Shown: piece by piece, positions 1-9,619 of the stretch
How the letters are laid out: each line of letters opens with the position of its first letter
Position numbering within the stretch: position 1 is the first letter of the stretch
Assembly: GCA_028583605.1 (NCBI GenBank)
Contig: CM053325.1
Location: 44,090,987-44,154,986 of the forward strand
Origin: Dastarcus helophoroides
Lineage: Eukaryota; Arthropoda; Insecta; Coleoptera; Bothrideridae
Reading direction: 5' to 3'
DNA length: 64,000 bases
Made by a program: the position numbers and the translations under genes
Notes under the pieces: generated by a model
Database searches by the model: none
Seen by the model: only the letters and a program-made list of their open reading frames with translations
What the model was told of the DNA's origin: nothing

Positions 1-1650
1 GAAATTTTTTTAGTAATTTTTTTTACGACTACTGCATGACAAGCATATTGCTAGGAACAATCGGATGTGCTTAAAAACGTTACTCAATTCGAAATCTTAA
101 AATATGTCTTTAAATGTATTAAAACAGAAGATCGCCCTTGTTGTTTTTGATGTAAATTTTTTGTCAATTATTTTTGTTTCCTATTACTTATTATGATTAA
201 TTCTTTAAGCTTTTATTGCCCACAGATAATTTCCTACTTGAACAAACAAGAAATGTTTGATTTTTTTTATTTTGAGATTTATGTAAAATACCTCTGTAAC
301 GGCACAAAATTTAAAAAAATAAGTAATATAACTTTTTTCTTCTTTTTATGTGAAGAATCCAAAAATGATTAAGAAACATATAGTTCCCATTTAAAAAAAC
401 AGAGTTTTTTTGAATAAAACAAAAATAGCAAAAATTATAAAATTTCCATCACTCTGTATAATAAATGTAAGATCTGTTTACGTTATTATAGTCTTTATAA
501 TATTTCGTGACTTCAACCCAAATTTCATGTTTTTACTGCAAATAATAAAAAAGATTCAAAGAGTCAAAATAACCCTCTTTTCTGTCATTTTTTTTCGAAA
601 AATTGAAATATCTTTAAAACAGTCAAAGGTAGCGATAAACATGTATACATAAACTCACCTTAATTTTTTACGTAAAATCCAAATAAAATATAAAATTTGT
701 GGGTTGCCATTTAAAATAAGAAAGTTGATGTCTACCTCCGGTATAATCGGTAGTGGGGGGAATATTTTTAGAAGTTAGTTTAACCCCGATTAGTCCTATC
801 GACAAAATCAGTTTGTCTTTATAATAAGTAGTACTCCATATAAAGGTAACCTCCCAACTAAAAAAAACACCCGGTATAACATCAATATTTAAAAAAAAAT
901 GAAATTACCAGAAAAATTGAAAATTTCAAACCTTTTTTGAAAAACTATACTTTTTTGGTAATTTTGATTTTTCAAAATATTTACTTTTCGAAAATTTGGG
1001 ATTAAAATTTGGAAAATGTCCACATTTTTAATAAAGTTTAAATTTCTAAAAGTCATTTTCGTTTTTAAAAACGAAAGATTTTAATTTTAATAAATAAAGT
1101 TGTAATTTTGAAATAATGATATTTTGAGAAAAATTCAACCATTTGAAAAATTCGACATCGTTTTCACAAACAGTCGAAATGTTTAAAAAACTGAAATTTT
1201 GAAAAAAATACGAAATTTTCATAAGGCAACAATAGAAATTTTCAATAGTGTTTGCAAAATAATTTTAGAAAATTTTGAAAATTTCAAATCAAAAAATGTT
1301 CGAAAAATGTCGAAATTAAAAAAAATCGATTCACGGAACACGTTAATGAAAGAAGTGTTTGTGGTAATAATGAGTGGGATTGGATAAAATATTAACTAGT
1401 AAAACTATAAAACGTGAAAATAAATGATGATGTAGAATTGCAATCAAAAGGAAACTGTCTAAATTATATTTTTGATTCAAAGAACCTCAAGTGAGAAAGT
1501 TGAATCGAAATCGTTAGAGCTATTTCGAAGAAAATACAAAAATAAACAATATATTTCAAAATTATGAGTCATTCTACTTCTCCAAACGATGCTGATTACA
1601 TAATCAGACGCGGTAGATTATTACTCATAATCGTCTCGTGACGTCAGGAT
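1..1650. other. AT-rich intergenic DNA, no gene seen
   Basis: Both strands are dominated by A and T runs and by degenerate phrases of the kind aaaattttgaaa, especially at about 900-1330. Short open frames here have low-complexity translations rich in K, N, I and F with no domain, and I regard them as chance frames. No tRNA, rRNA or recognisable transposase is visible. Confidence 0.6.
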
Positions 1651-2393
1651 TAGAGATGGGCTAACTCGGAAATATTTCAAACCGAGTTAACCGGTTTAAA
1701 AATTCGCGCAAATCGATTTTAAACCGAGTAAGCCAAACCGAGTTGGCACAATTTCAAATCGAGTTGACATAATACAAACCGATTTGAACCGGTTTGAAAA
1801 TTGGCGCAAATCGGTTTCGAACCGAGTTAGCCAAACCGATTTGGCACAATTTCAAATCGAGTTACCCAGACCGGTTTTTTATTCCGCCGATTTAAACCGA
1901 GTTAGCTTAATCGACTTAACTAGTTGCTCCTCTAGCAAACGCAGTACGTATTCTCCTTATATTAATTGCTTCTGTTTTGTTTTTTGTTTATATTCGATGG
2001 CGATAGCAGATAGTCTCGAACACAATATACTCTCCATTACACATTTAATTGAATTAATACCTAAAATCGATGAAACAGTAATATATCAACAACAAAATCT
2101 TTATTTATGACTCAGCCCGGCGCGAGTTGACGCGGTCTGCTGATTTCATTCATTTGAGCGGCAAGATACGCCGATCAAATCGAGTTGACTGCTTTCTAGC
2201 TCGGTCTAACTCGAGTTAAGCTCAACTCGATTTGAACCGGTTTAGTAAATCGAGTAGACCGTTCTAACAACCGGTTTAACTCGAGTTAAGCTCAACCCGA
2301 TTTGAACCGGTTTATTAAATCAAGTTGACCGTTCTAATCGGTTAACCTCAACTCGAGTTGAACCGGTTTCATAAGTCGAGTTGACCATCTCTA
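1651..2393. mobile_element. hAT-type non-autonomous element (MITE)
   Basis: The ends are TAGAGATGGGC on the left and the inverse GACCATCTCTA on the right. They are flanked by a near-perfect 8-bp duplication: GTCAGGAT at 1643-1650 and GTCACGAT at 2394-2401. An 8-bp target duplication and a TAGAG end are hallmarks of the hAT superfamily. The interior has no transposase. It is packed with copies in both orientations of short words such as AACTCGAGTT, AACCGGTTT and AACCGAGTT, so the single strand can fold on itself in many ways. An open frame inside it (1784-2110) is a by-product of these repeats and not a gene. Confidence 0.7.
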
Positions 2394-2401
2394 GTCACGA
2401 T

Positions 2402-2937
2402 TACTAAAATCGGCATCATTATACTCGTCAAATGAGTATTTGTACCTGTAATTGGACGATGCCGTACTCACTCGTCTCTAGTGTATACTAATGAAAGGCT
2501 TACAGCTTGGGTTGTCCGGTGAGAAAGACTATTTTTCGGGAGTGTATATTTTTTTTCAAGGATTTAGAAAAGAATTTCTGAAATCCAAAAAATTGATCGG
2601 CTGCGAAAATCTGAGAAATGCAAAATAAAATTAATTCGATTTGATCACAACCCTATGTTAAATCTGGGACCAAGGTAACACATCCCGGGGTCCGGGAAAA
2701 TCCCGGTCAGTCCCGGCTACCTGGCAACCCTATTTACAGCCCGCTGACAAATGACATTAAATTGTCAAACCAAATTCTCTATCAGTCGTAAGTACACATC
2801 AATGTGGTAAAAAAAAAATTATAAACAATCATAACTTGGGGTACCTGATTGTCTATCGGTTTGTGCATTAATTTTAAAGTATTTTATAAAAGTGAGAACT
2901 AGCCCCGCCTGTACCACAGCCATAAAAACGTATGTAT
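2402..2937. other. intergenic DNA, no gene seen
   Basis: No coding signal is visible. A short GC-richer patch at about 2680-2735 (cccggtcagtcccggctacc) resembles a decayed repeat end but could not be assigned. Confidence 0.5.
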
Positions 2938-3234
2938 TTATTTAGAATGATCATAATTGGGCATAGACTTTTCCATAAATTTTTTTATCTTCTCTTGGGT
3001 CATATCTGAAAATTGATTGATACCACTGATTAGACTGTCGTTGTGAAATTCATGGAGAGGGGCGCGCTCTTCGATTCTTCTTAACGATTCCTTGAAAATA
3101 CCAAATCTTTTGTGCTCCTCTAACTCTGTCGGGTAATCTTTGTTGTAGGTGGCTTTGAAGTGCTCCTTAATTTCCGCATCGCTGATTGCTTTGGCGCAAA
3201 GCACCAAGGTGGATAAAGCAAATGACAACTTAAT
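2938..3234 (-). pseudogene. stand-alone cathepsin-propeptide inhibitor (I29 domain), start codon lost
   Basis: The frame encodes about 98 residues: a hydrophobic signal-like start (LVLCAKA region), then an inhibitor I29 domain with the ERFNIN-type pattern (EEHKRFGIFKESLRRIEE) and the downstream GINQFSDMTQEKIKKFM block, then a stop. No papain-like protease domain follows, so this matches the small family of free propeptide-like cysteine-protease inhibitors (insect crammer/BCPI type, vertebrate CTLA-2). The family normally acts by occupying the active-site cleft of cathepsin L-like enzymes. The expected initiator reads ATT at 3232-3234. The inverted partial copy at 3337 keeps ATG at the same place, and an in-frame TGA lies three codons upstream of the ATT. 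No in-frame ATG precedes the domain. I infer a start-loss pseudogene, unless a non-ATG codon or an unseen upstream exon is used. Confidence 0.7.
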
Positions 3235-3360
3235 TGTTCTTCATCTTGAGGAACAATTTAATATTACTGGTAAAGATTGAAACGCGTCACACATTTTTAC
3301 CAGTAATAATAAATTGTTCCTCAAGACGAAGAACAATGAAATTGTTATTTGCTTTATCCA
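3211..3360. repeat. inverted duplication of the I29 gene 5' end
   Basis: Arms 3211-3274 and 3297-3360 are inverse copies with about six differences over 64 bp, separated by a spacer of about 22 bp. Each arm holds the 5' leader and the first codons of the I29 gene. The plus-strand arm keeps ATG and reads MKLLFALST before the similarity ends at about 3360. The sequence beyond (3361-3595) is open in one frame but shows no convincing I29 motif. The structure could form a strong hairpin and places two divergent gene starts head to head. Confidence 0.7.
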
Positions 3361-4112
3361 CACACGACATAAACAAGCTGAAAATTTCAAGCCTATCCCT
3401 GTTGTTCGTCCACATACACTGGAAGAAAGATTTACATTATATGTATTATTCAATCTGAAGTTTCGGAAAAAGCTCACTATCAGGTTGTACTTAATACTCA
3501 GAGGCGCAAAGAACTTTAAAAATGTTGGTGATTTTCAAACTAACAGAAACAACAAGGAGTACTGTATTTCTTTTAGGACGTTTTATATGGCTTAAAAAGT
3601 TACAACTAGGTTATGTGCAATGTAAATAAAGTGCAAAAGTTACTGATAGTGAGGTAACTGTTTTGTATTATATGTTACATATAAGCGCCCTCGGTTAGAC
3701 ATGCATTTAGGGTTATTAAACTGAACAAATATGTAATGACTAGAGTCCGGAATTTTTTGCCGTTTTTAATGCGTCATTCCCTAAATTTCAAGTTCATTGA
3801 TTTTTTGCCTTTTTATATATAATTCGGACTTATTTTTGAAGAAATGTTGTGCCTATTTATTCTTTTCTATGGGTTTTTCCAAATACATTTACACATCTGA
3901 ATAACAATAAAAAGCTACAAGTATAAATTTCCATTAGAACTTTAGATTAATTAAGTAGTCCCAATTTGCGTAATTCTTTTATTGCAAAAATGCTCTGAGA
4001 AAATTCCTCCTGAAGCAGGAAAGAATACGAGAAAGTATGTTGTTTATGCTTTCTATCGTAAAAATAATTTGCTGCATTATTTTTTTCTTCCAAAAATAGG
4101 TCATATTGAAAA

Positions 4113-4115
<3 letters not shown>
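3361..4115. other. intergenic DNA
   Basis: Apart from the open frame trailing the truncated I29 copy (to about 3595), nothing coding is seen. Confidence 0.45.

Positions 4116-4161
<46 letters not shown>
4116..4161. repeat. (TA)n microsatellite
   Basis: An uninterrupted TA dinucleotide run of about 23 units. It creates spurious Ile-Tyr repeat frames on both strands, which should be ignored. Confidence 0.95.
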
Positions 4162-4164
<3 letters not shown>

Positions 4165-4501
4165 TATCTGTCTTTTGAAGAAATTAAAGACTTTAACTAA
4201 ATTCACGCTAATGGTGGTGAAACCAACAGCTTGTTACCAAACGAGAGAAATGTAATTTGGACATTGTCGATATAGAGAAAATTTTTTAAAATTATGTAGA
4301 TTTATTGCAGTAAAGACGCAAACATTTTACGATAGACAATATTGAGAGATATTTAATTTGTAGTTGGGAAAAAAGCAATATTTAAAATGGTCGATATATT
4401 TTTTCTTGGTTATTACCTTATTTGATTGTGCCTAAAATCCGGTCTCTAGTAATTTGGCAAAAACGTTTAGGAAGTAAAAAAATATAATATATACGTATAT
4501 A

Positions 4502-4507
4502 TTTATT
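4502..4507 (-). terminator. candidate polyadenylation signal of Kunitz gene 1
   Basis: AATAAA on the minus strand, about 78 nt past the stop codon, in an A/T-rich 3' region. Confidence 0.45.
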
Positions 4508-4584
4508 TAAATAAAACTTATCGCAAACATAATTATAGTATAAATATAAATATAAATTAAAGTTTTTTCAGCAGGAGTCACGAT

Positions 4585-5055
4585 TTACATTGGATTTACT
4601 TCCATTCGAATAATTCCTCTTCTCCAACATATTCGTCCAGCTATACTATTACATGCATATAATGTGTCGAAATTGTTTTTGGTTGCACCACAACCTGAAT
4701 ATATAACAGATTCACATGATTGTGTTTCATGATTCCAATGATATACTGGTATATACTGATCACATAATGGCCCCTTTTCAGCTTCTTTGAAACAATCTGA
4801 AAAAAAAAGATGTTTTGTTATATACTTTGACATAATTTCATGAAAAGTGATTTACTATATGTATAATGTCATATTTAATCATTTTTTAGAATTTTCTTCT
4901 TTACTTAAAAAAATATACTCACCTACTAAACGAAATGATTTATGTATTTCACTAACAGCATTCGATATATCCTCGTACGGTTCATATAAGATACGAGAGG
5001 AAATAAGGTTGAAACAAGAAGTAGAAATTATAACGAACACTAGGAATTTATTCAT
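4585..5055 (-). CDS. secreted single-domain Kunitz-type protein (Kunitz gene 1)
   Basis: Two exons on the minus strand. Exon 1 (5055-4923) encodes a signal peptide (MNKFLVFVIIS...) and an extra N-terminal segment of about 25 residues. The donor is GTGAGT at 4922-4917. The 126-bp intron ends in a T-tract and CAG. Exon 2 (4796-4585) starts in phase 1 and rebuilds an Asp codon just before the first cysteine. Six cysteines are spaced x9, x15, x7, x12 and x7. The blocks VYHWN and CGATKNNF fit the Kunitz/BPTI fold, with the Asn and Phe of the NNF block conserved. The last gap is seven residues instead of the canonical three, and the residue after the second cysteine (P1 position) is Asp, which is not typical of a trypsin inhibitor. 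A longer tail (WRRGIIRMEVNPM) follows the last cysteine. Kunitz proteins act outside cells as serine-protease inhibitors or as channel-binding or other effectors; the target is unknown. Confidence 0.85.
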
Positions 5056-5106
5056 GCTTGAAAATGAATGTGCACAAAATAGCAATACGACTAATTAGGT
5101 TCTACT

Positions 5107-5116
5107 TATATTTATA
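5107..5116 (-). promoter_or_regulatory. candidate TATA box of Kunitz gene 1
   Basis: The minus strand reads TATATAAATATAAG about 55 nt upstream of the ATG, a spacing compatible with a core promoter and a leader of 20-30 nt. AT-rich context lowers its specificity. Confidence 0.4.
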
Positions 5117-5427
5117 TACATAACTTGTATGTATTTTGCGAGAAATCGTTTGACCTTTTGAAGATTTATCTTTAGTGTTCAAAACAAATTTGTTTATTTT
5201 GTTTTTGCAATTTATTGGAAACATTGTCAAATGAGCGACATGAATTTTTATTCTTATAAGTTTGAAGCATTTTATATTTTTGTAGATTAAAAAAAAATAT
5301 AAACATCTCACAACTCAATATAAAATATAACTAACATACCATCAAATAAGTGATATTTTAACCCTTACTTGGTAAATTGTTCAATAGTCACAACTCTTAA
5401 ACTATATTTAACAATAAACATATATCG

Positions 5428-5600
5428 GGTGTAACAGGATTATGGCACACCCCCTATTTTTTATTTATTTATAAAGATAAAATTTTGCAAGTTGCTACAC
5501 TTGATGTATTTATGAAATGTCAAATTTTGACATAAAATTGACATTCCTGTTGTCACTTTTGCTAAAACTAAAACCAAATTTTGGTTTTTACTATGGACCA
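5428..5600. repeat. dispersed repeat, copy 1
   Basis: The segment from GGTGTAACAGGATTATGG through the palindromic TGTCAAATTTTGACA to the GCTAAAACT block is clearly related to 30117-30280, in the same orientation. No coding content is visible. It resembles the end of a DNA transposon or a MITE. Confidence 0.55.
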
Positions 5601-5624
5601 TTATGCCTAAATTCGGCATACCTC

Positions 5625-7070
5625 TAAAATTCATTAGGGCCTTCAAAAGTCTTCACAAGGATAACTGGGCGGAAGTATCACATAACAACACGACGACCGA
5701 ACCTTTTTCCACCCGAACTGGAGTACGTCGGAGCTACGTTCTGCCCCACCCCCTCTTTTTAACACATTAATGGCTGCCTTGTCAATGACGTGTGGGGATT
5801 AAGCATATATGTAATACTTCTACATGGCGTGTTTTGTACCTTCGATTGTGTTTAAAAGGCGCGATGGATATATAGGTTTGTCTTTTTGGAGGACAGAATT
5901 TATTAACCAATCCCGCTTCTCGTCAGTTATCTTTGTTGTCATTCATTTATTAGTGTTCCCGCCCATCTTGTCATCTGTTCCCGCTATAAATGAATGAATG
6001 CTTGTCCTCCAAAGAGTACGACATATACTTTCATCTCACCTTTTTGACAACGCATTTTGTAGTGGCGATTATACACAACACGTCATATAGAAGTATTACA
6101 TATATGGGATTAAGTACCGGTACGATGGTGGACTGTTCAATCTCAGTCGCCTTCGGTCAATTTACAAGACAAGGAACCAGTATATCACAGAACTCATGTA
6201 CATCGATGACTGTGCGCTGGTGGTGCACTCGCAAGAACAGTTTCAACTAATCCTAGATACCTATACTTACATCACACCGGACTCATAAATGTCTCTGAAA
6301 CTAAAATTCTCTCCACACCAAGAATACAGGCTAATGATGAAACCATCAACATTTCTAACCAACAATTAGAGCATGTTGATAACTTCAACTACCTGGGAAG
6401 CATTCTACACAAACGCAAACATTGATGTGGAAATACAAAATCGAATAAGCACTGCATCCAGAAGTTAGTGGAAGCTACGAGGCAGAGTATTTCAAAATCG
6501 TGACCTCTCTATTAAAACTAAAATTGCCACATAACATAACATACAAAGCAATGATAATCCCGACACTACTATATGGGCTGTGAAACCTGGACACCATATG
6601 CTCGACATATTAAAGCAAGAGACAACTTCGGCAAATCCTGAAACTCAGATGGTATCATTGCATCTCAAACTCCACGGTTGTAGATAGTGCAAATTGTCCC
6701 TCAATAGAAACACCGTTCTCTCGCTCCAAATTAAGATGTTTAGGACATGTATATTGCATGGGAAACAACAACATGGTTAAAAATATCGTCTATGGTGTGT
6801 TACTGGAAGAATAAGGAATTCAAGGGGTTCAGCGGCTCCGGTAAAAAGATAGTCTCTACGAATCTTTAAAAAGTCTAAACATTGCTGTCAATTGGAAAAA
6901 CATGGCAAGTAACCGCCTCGAATGGAGAAGAAATATATCTAAGTAGGGCGGACTAAGAATAAGACCTAGATACATACCCCATCAGGACGATTTCCAATGT
7001 CCAGACTGCGGTAGAATAATTACATCGAGAATTGGACTCTTTTGCCACAGACGAATCCACAAAGTTTAAT
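5625..7070 (+). mobile_element. non-LTR retrotransposon fragment (RT to C-terminal zinc finger), broken
   Basis: Read across several frame changes, the plus strand gives an RT core and the C-terminal part of a LINE polyprotein: a GVRQGCVL-like region at about 5700-5760, then LFNLSRLRS and MYIDDCALVVHS (the YxDD catalytic box, here with Ile before DD) at about 6140-6235. It continues with VDNFNYLGSILH, AMIIPTLLYGCETWTPY, and a final zinc finger CPDCGRIITSRIGLFCHRRIH just before a stop near 7067. Stops and frameshifts show it is dead. The element is 5' truncated and is split by a MITE at 5804-6106. Confidence 0.75.
5804..6106. mobile_element. 303-bp palindromic MITE inserted in the LINE
   Basis: The left end CATATATGTAATACTTCTA is inverted at the right end. 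A perfect 8-bp duplication GGATTAAG flanks it at 5796-5803 and 6107-6114. Removing the element and one duplication rejoins the LINE frame across the site. There is no coding content. The 8-bp duplication suggests a hAT-like integrase, although the terminal bases are not the usual CAG/TAG. Confidence 0.75.
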
Positions 7071-8380
7071 AAATGCGTCACCTGTCGATACTCGACTCCG
7101 AGTTAATGGTAATATATTTTGATGATATTTTTATTAGAGAACCTTCATCTTTAATCCACGGGTGGAGTTTCAGAAAGCAAGAGACGTTTTATAAAATTGA
7201 TATTTCTTTAAATCCTTTTCATCAACAAACCTATTCTAACAGTATTTAAAACTAATGTTGTTTGTCGCCTTTGGACAGTGATGTATACTCGATAGTTATG
7301 AAAAATGGCCAAAATTCCAGAATACAAAGTAAGCAATTTAAAATCTTAGAATTAATAAACATCTATCGCCTAAATAACTTTGGGTTTCAGCTTCGATGTG
7401 GGAATCCAGCAAAGAAATTTCTGTGGGCGGTCAATTCCGCAGGTTTAGAAGATAGTTTGACTACTAACTTCGCTTACTGTTCAACTTGAATGTGTCCAGT
7501 CTAAGAAGATTCTGGGAAATTTCTTGATCAAACTTGAATTCAATTTTCTTGACTTTTTATTTTTCTTTTGCAGATTTTACTTCGTTAATATGCTTGTTTG
7601 CAACATCTTCCAAAAACTAACCACGATTTCCGATTGTCCTTCCGTTTGTTAATTTTTGCTACCACGGATCTTTTTTTTTTATCATATGCCCACTAAGAAT
7701 AAGTGCGCAAATAATATTTCCTTGCATCACTTGCCACATTTGATAACCCGTAGGGTAAATTACATTTTATATAAATAAACCCTAAATTCAACAAACAAAA
7801 TTTGTTTAATTTTTTTATTTCGATCGATGTCATATATCGTTACAATATATAGATTGTTCTCATTTGTATTTTATATTTTCGTATTTGCTTTTTCTTAGTA
7901 GTGATAGGATGATGTAATATTAATATTTTACAGGAAATGCTGGCATTTCATAACAAACTTAGGCTTTTCATGAAAAGCCGTATTTCACTATAAGCCTACG
8001 ACATATACATTGTTGAAAACAGTTTATGAATTTTAAAACTGAGCAATTTCACTCTAGGGTCTCCAGAAAATGAAGTTGCGCCCATGCGAAAATGATTTGT
8101 AGGGACATCATTAACTGGGATCCCTCCTAAAATGTCATTATCGTGATTTTAAAGAGAAAGTTAATCCCTTGCCTGAACTGCGCTCATTCATTAAATGGCT
8201 ATTAGGGCGCCATTAGGAACTGGACTATTAGGCGCTATGCTTAAATAGTATTTTTGCATATATAACAACAATAAAAAGCTGGAAAAGTAAATTGACCACT
8301 CAAATTCGGGCTTACTATAAAATAACAAGGACTGTCTTGAGTCTTGTGTATTCATTTCCTATAAGACATTCGCAAGCGTC
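7071..8380. other. intergenic DNA and 5' flank of a MULE
   Basis: No host gene is seen. The AACTGCGCTC at about 8178-8187 recurs inverted at about 9589-9598, on the other side of the MULE coding region, so the MULE may begin near here. True termini were not resolved. Confidence 0.4.
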
Positions 8381-9525
8381 ATGTCGTTAAAGCAAATATT
8401 AAGTCAAGGGGGTTTCCCTCTTATTTTGTACGAAAACCAAAAGTTTCGAAAGTTCAAAGTTTTGAAGATAACTGGGGAGCAGTGTTGGGCTTGTACTCTA
8501 AAATTAATGGCATACATAGTCACGAAGAAAATAAAGAGACTATTCTAAATCGTCAGAAGATTAACAATTCTGTAAAACGCCGGGCTGAAGGAAATCTTAG
8601 TGAGAAATCAGCCAGGCTCATTCGCAGAGAGATAGAATCACAAGAAGGAGTGTTGGATACATTGACATGTAAGGATATTCGATATATTCAAAATTCCATC
8701 TCCCGACAAAAATTGTTCTCCATCCCAAAATTGCCCTCGTCAACACAACATGTTCATAAGTTTCTTGGCGCAGCTCCAATTTTAACGACGACTGGTAAGC
8801 CATTTCCGCTTGTAAATGACCACGACGGAAATCTTGTGATATTTGCAACAGATACAAATTTGAAATTCCTATGCGAAAGCAAAGAAATTTACGTTGACGG
8901 AACTTTCGATTATTGCACAAAGTATTTTATGCACTTATTCACAATTCATGTGCGTAGAGGTGATATCTACGTCCCCACTGCATTTTGCCTACTGAAAAAC
9001 AAACACAAACCTGCATATAGCGTGATGTTTGATGAGCTGAAAAGGAAATGTCAGAAACGAAATTTATTGTGGAACCCCGAAACCATTGTCGCAGATTTTG
9101 AAAAGGAGATACACATAAGTGTGATGAAAAATTTTCCTATGGTGAAGATTATTGGCTGCAGATTTCATTTGGCGCAGGCATGGTGGCGAAGAATTCAGCA
9201 ACTGGGACTTGCTACTCACTATAAGGGCGAAAAGTCTGTAGAGGGTAAATGGTTACGACACGTATTTGGACTGACGTTCTTGAGCCCAAGTGAATTGAGC
9301 CTTCTTTTGCGATTTAATGTCAGATATTCCCAGCAACACACAAAATTTTCAATTTGCGGACTATTTGGCGGACAACTACATAACGGAAGGTGCATTACTC
9401 GTATTTCCTCCATCCATTTGGGACGCAAGCAGTGCATCTTTTGGAATGTAGAAAAATATACATGCCATGATTTTTCCACTACATCTGTGTTTTATTTGCC
9501 GATGCTACATTTCTGCCGTTCATAG
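8381..9525 (+). pseudogene. MULE transposase, FLYWCH-type N-terminus, frameshifted
   Basis: From ATG at 8381 the plus strand reads a FLYWCH-like zinc-binding start (GGFPLILYENQKF, then a Trp-Ala-Cys block). A one-base frameshift near 8495 then leads into the long frame 8482-9525. That frame holds the MULE catalytic core: a first-Asp region YVDGTFDYCTKYF, the FCLLKNK block, a second-Asp region TIVADFEKEI, and the C/H box GCRFHLAQAWWRRIQ, which is diagnostic for the family. After about 9330 the natural continuation (ADYLADNYITEG) lies in another frame and soon meets a stop, so the C-terminal third and the last acidic residue are lost. A related but shorter copy is at 18312-18872. The element is a dead cut-and-paste transposon. 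Confidence 0.8.
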
Positions 9526-9619
9526 CTGGGTTACCTACTTGCATATCTGTAATTATCAACTTGGAGCGCAAGGTCCCAACACAGTCAGAGCGCAGTTAAG
9601 GCTTCGGATTAAAGGAAAC

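Noticed and set aside
410..1387. Open frames of 60-80 codons in the first kilobase
   Set aside because: Low-complexity I/K/N/F-rich translations in AT-rich DNA, no domain, splice or start support.
3211..3360. Two divergent functional I29 genes
   Set aside because: The plus-strand copy loses similarity after about nine codons and the minus-strand copy lacks ATG.
3979..4206. Frames on both strands with poly Ile-Tyr
   Set aside because: Created by the TA microsatellite.
8618..9479. Minus-strand frames of 86-100 codons
   Set aside because: Antisense shadows of the MULE transposase on the plus strand.
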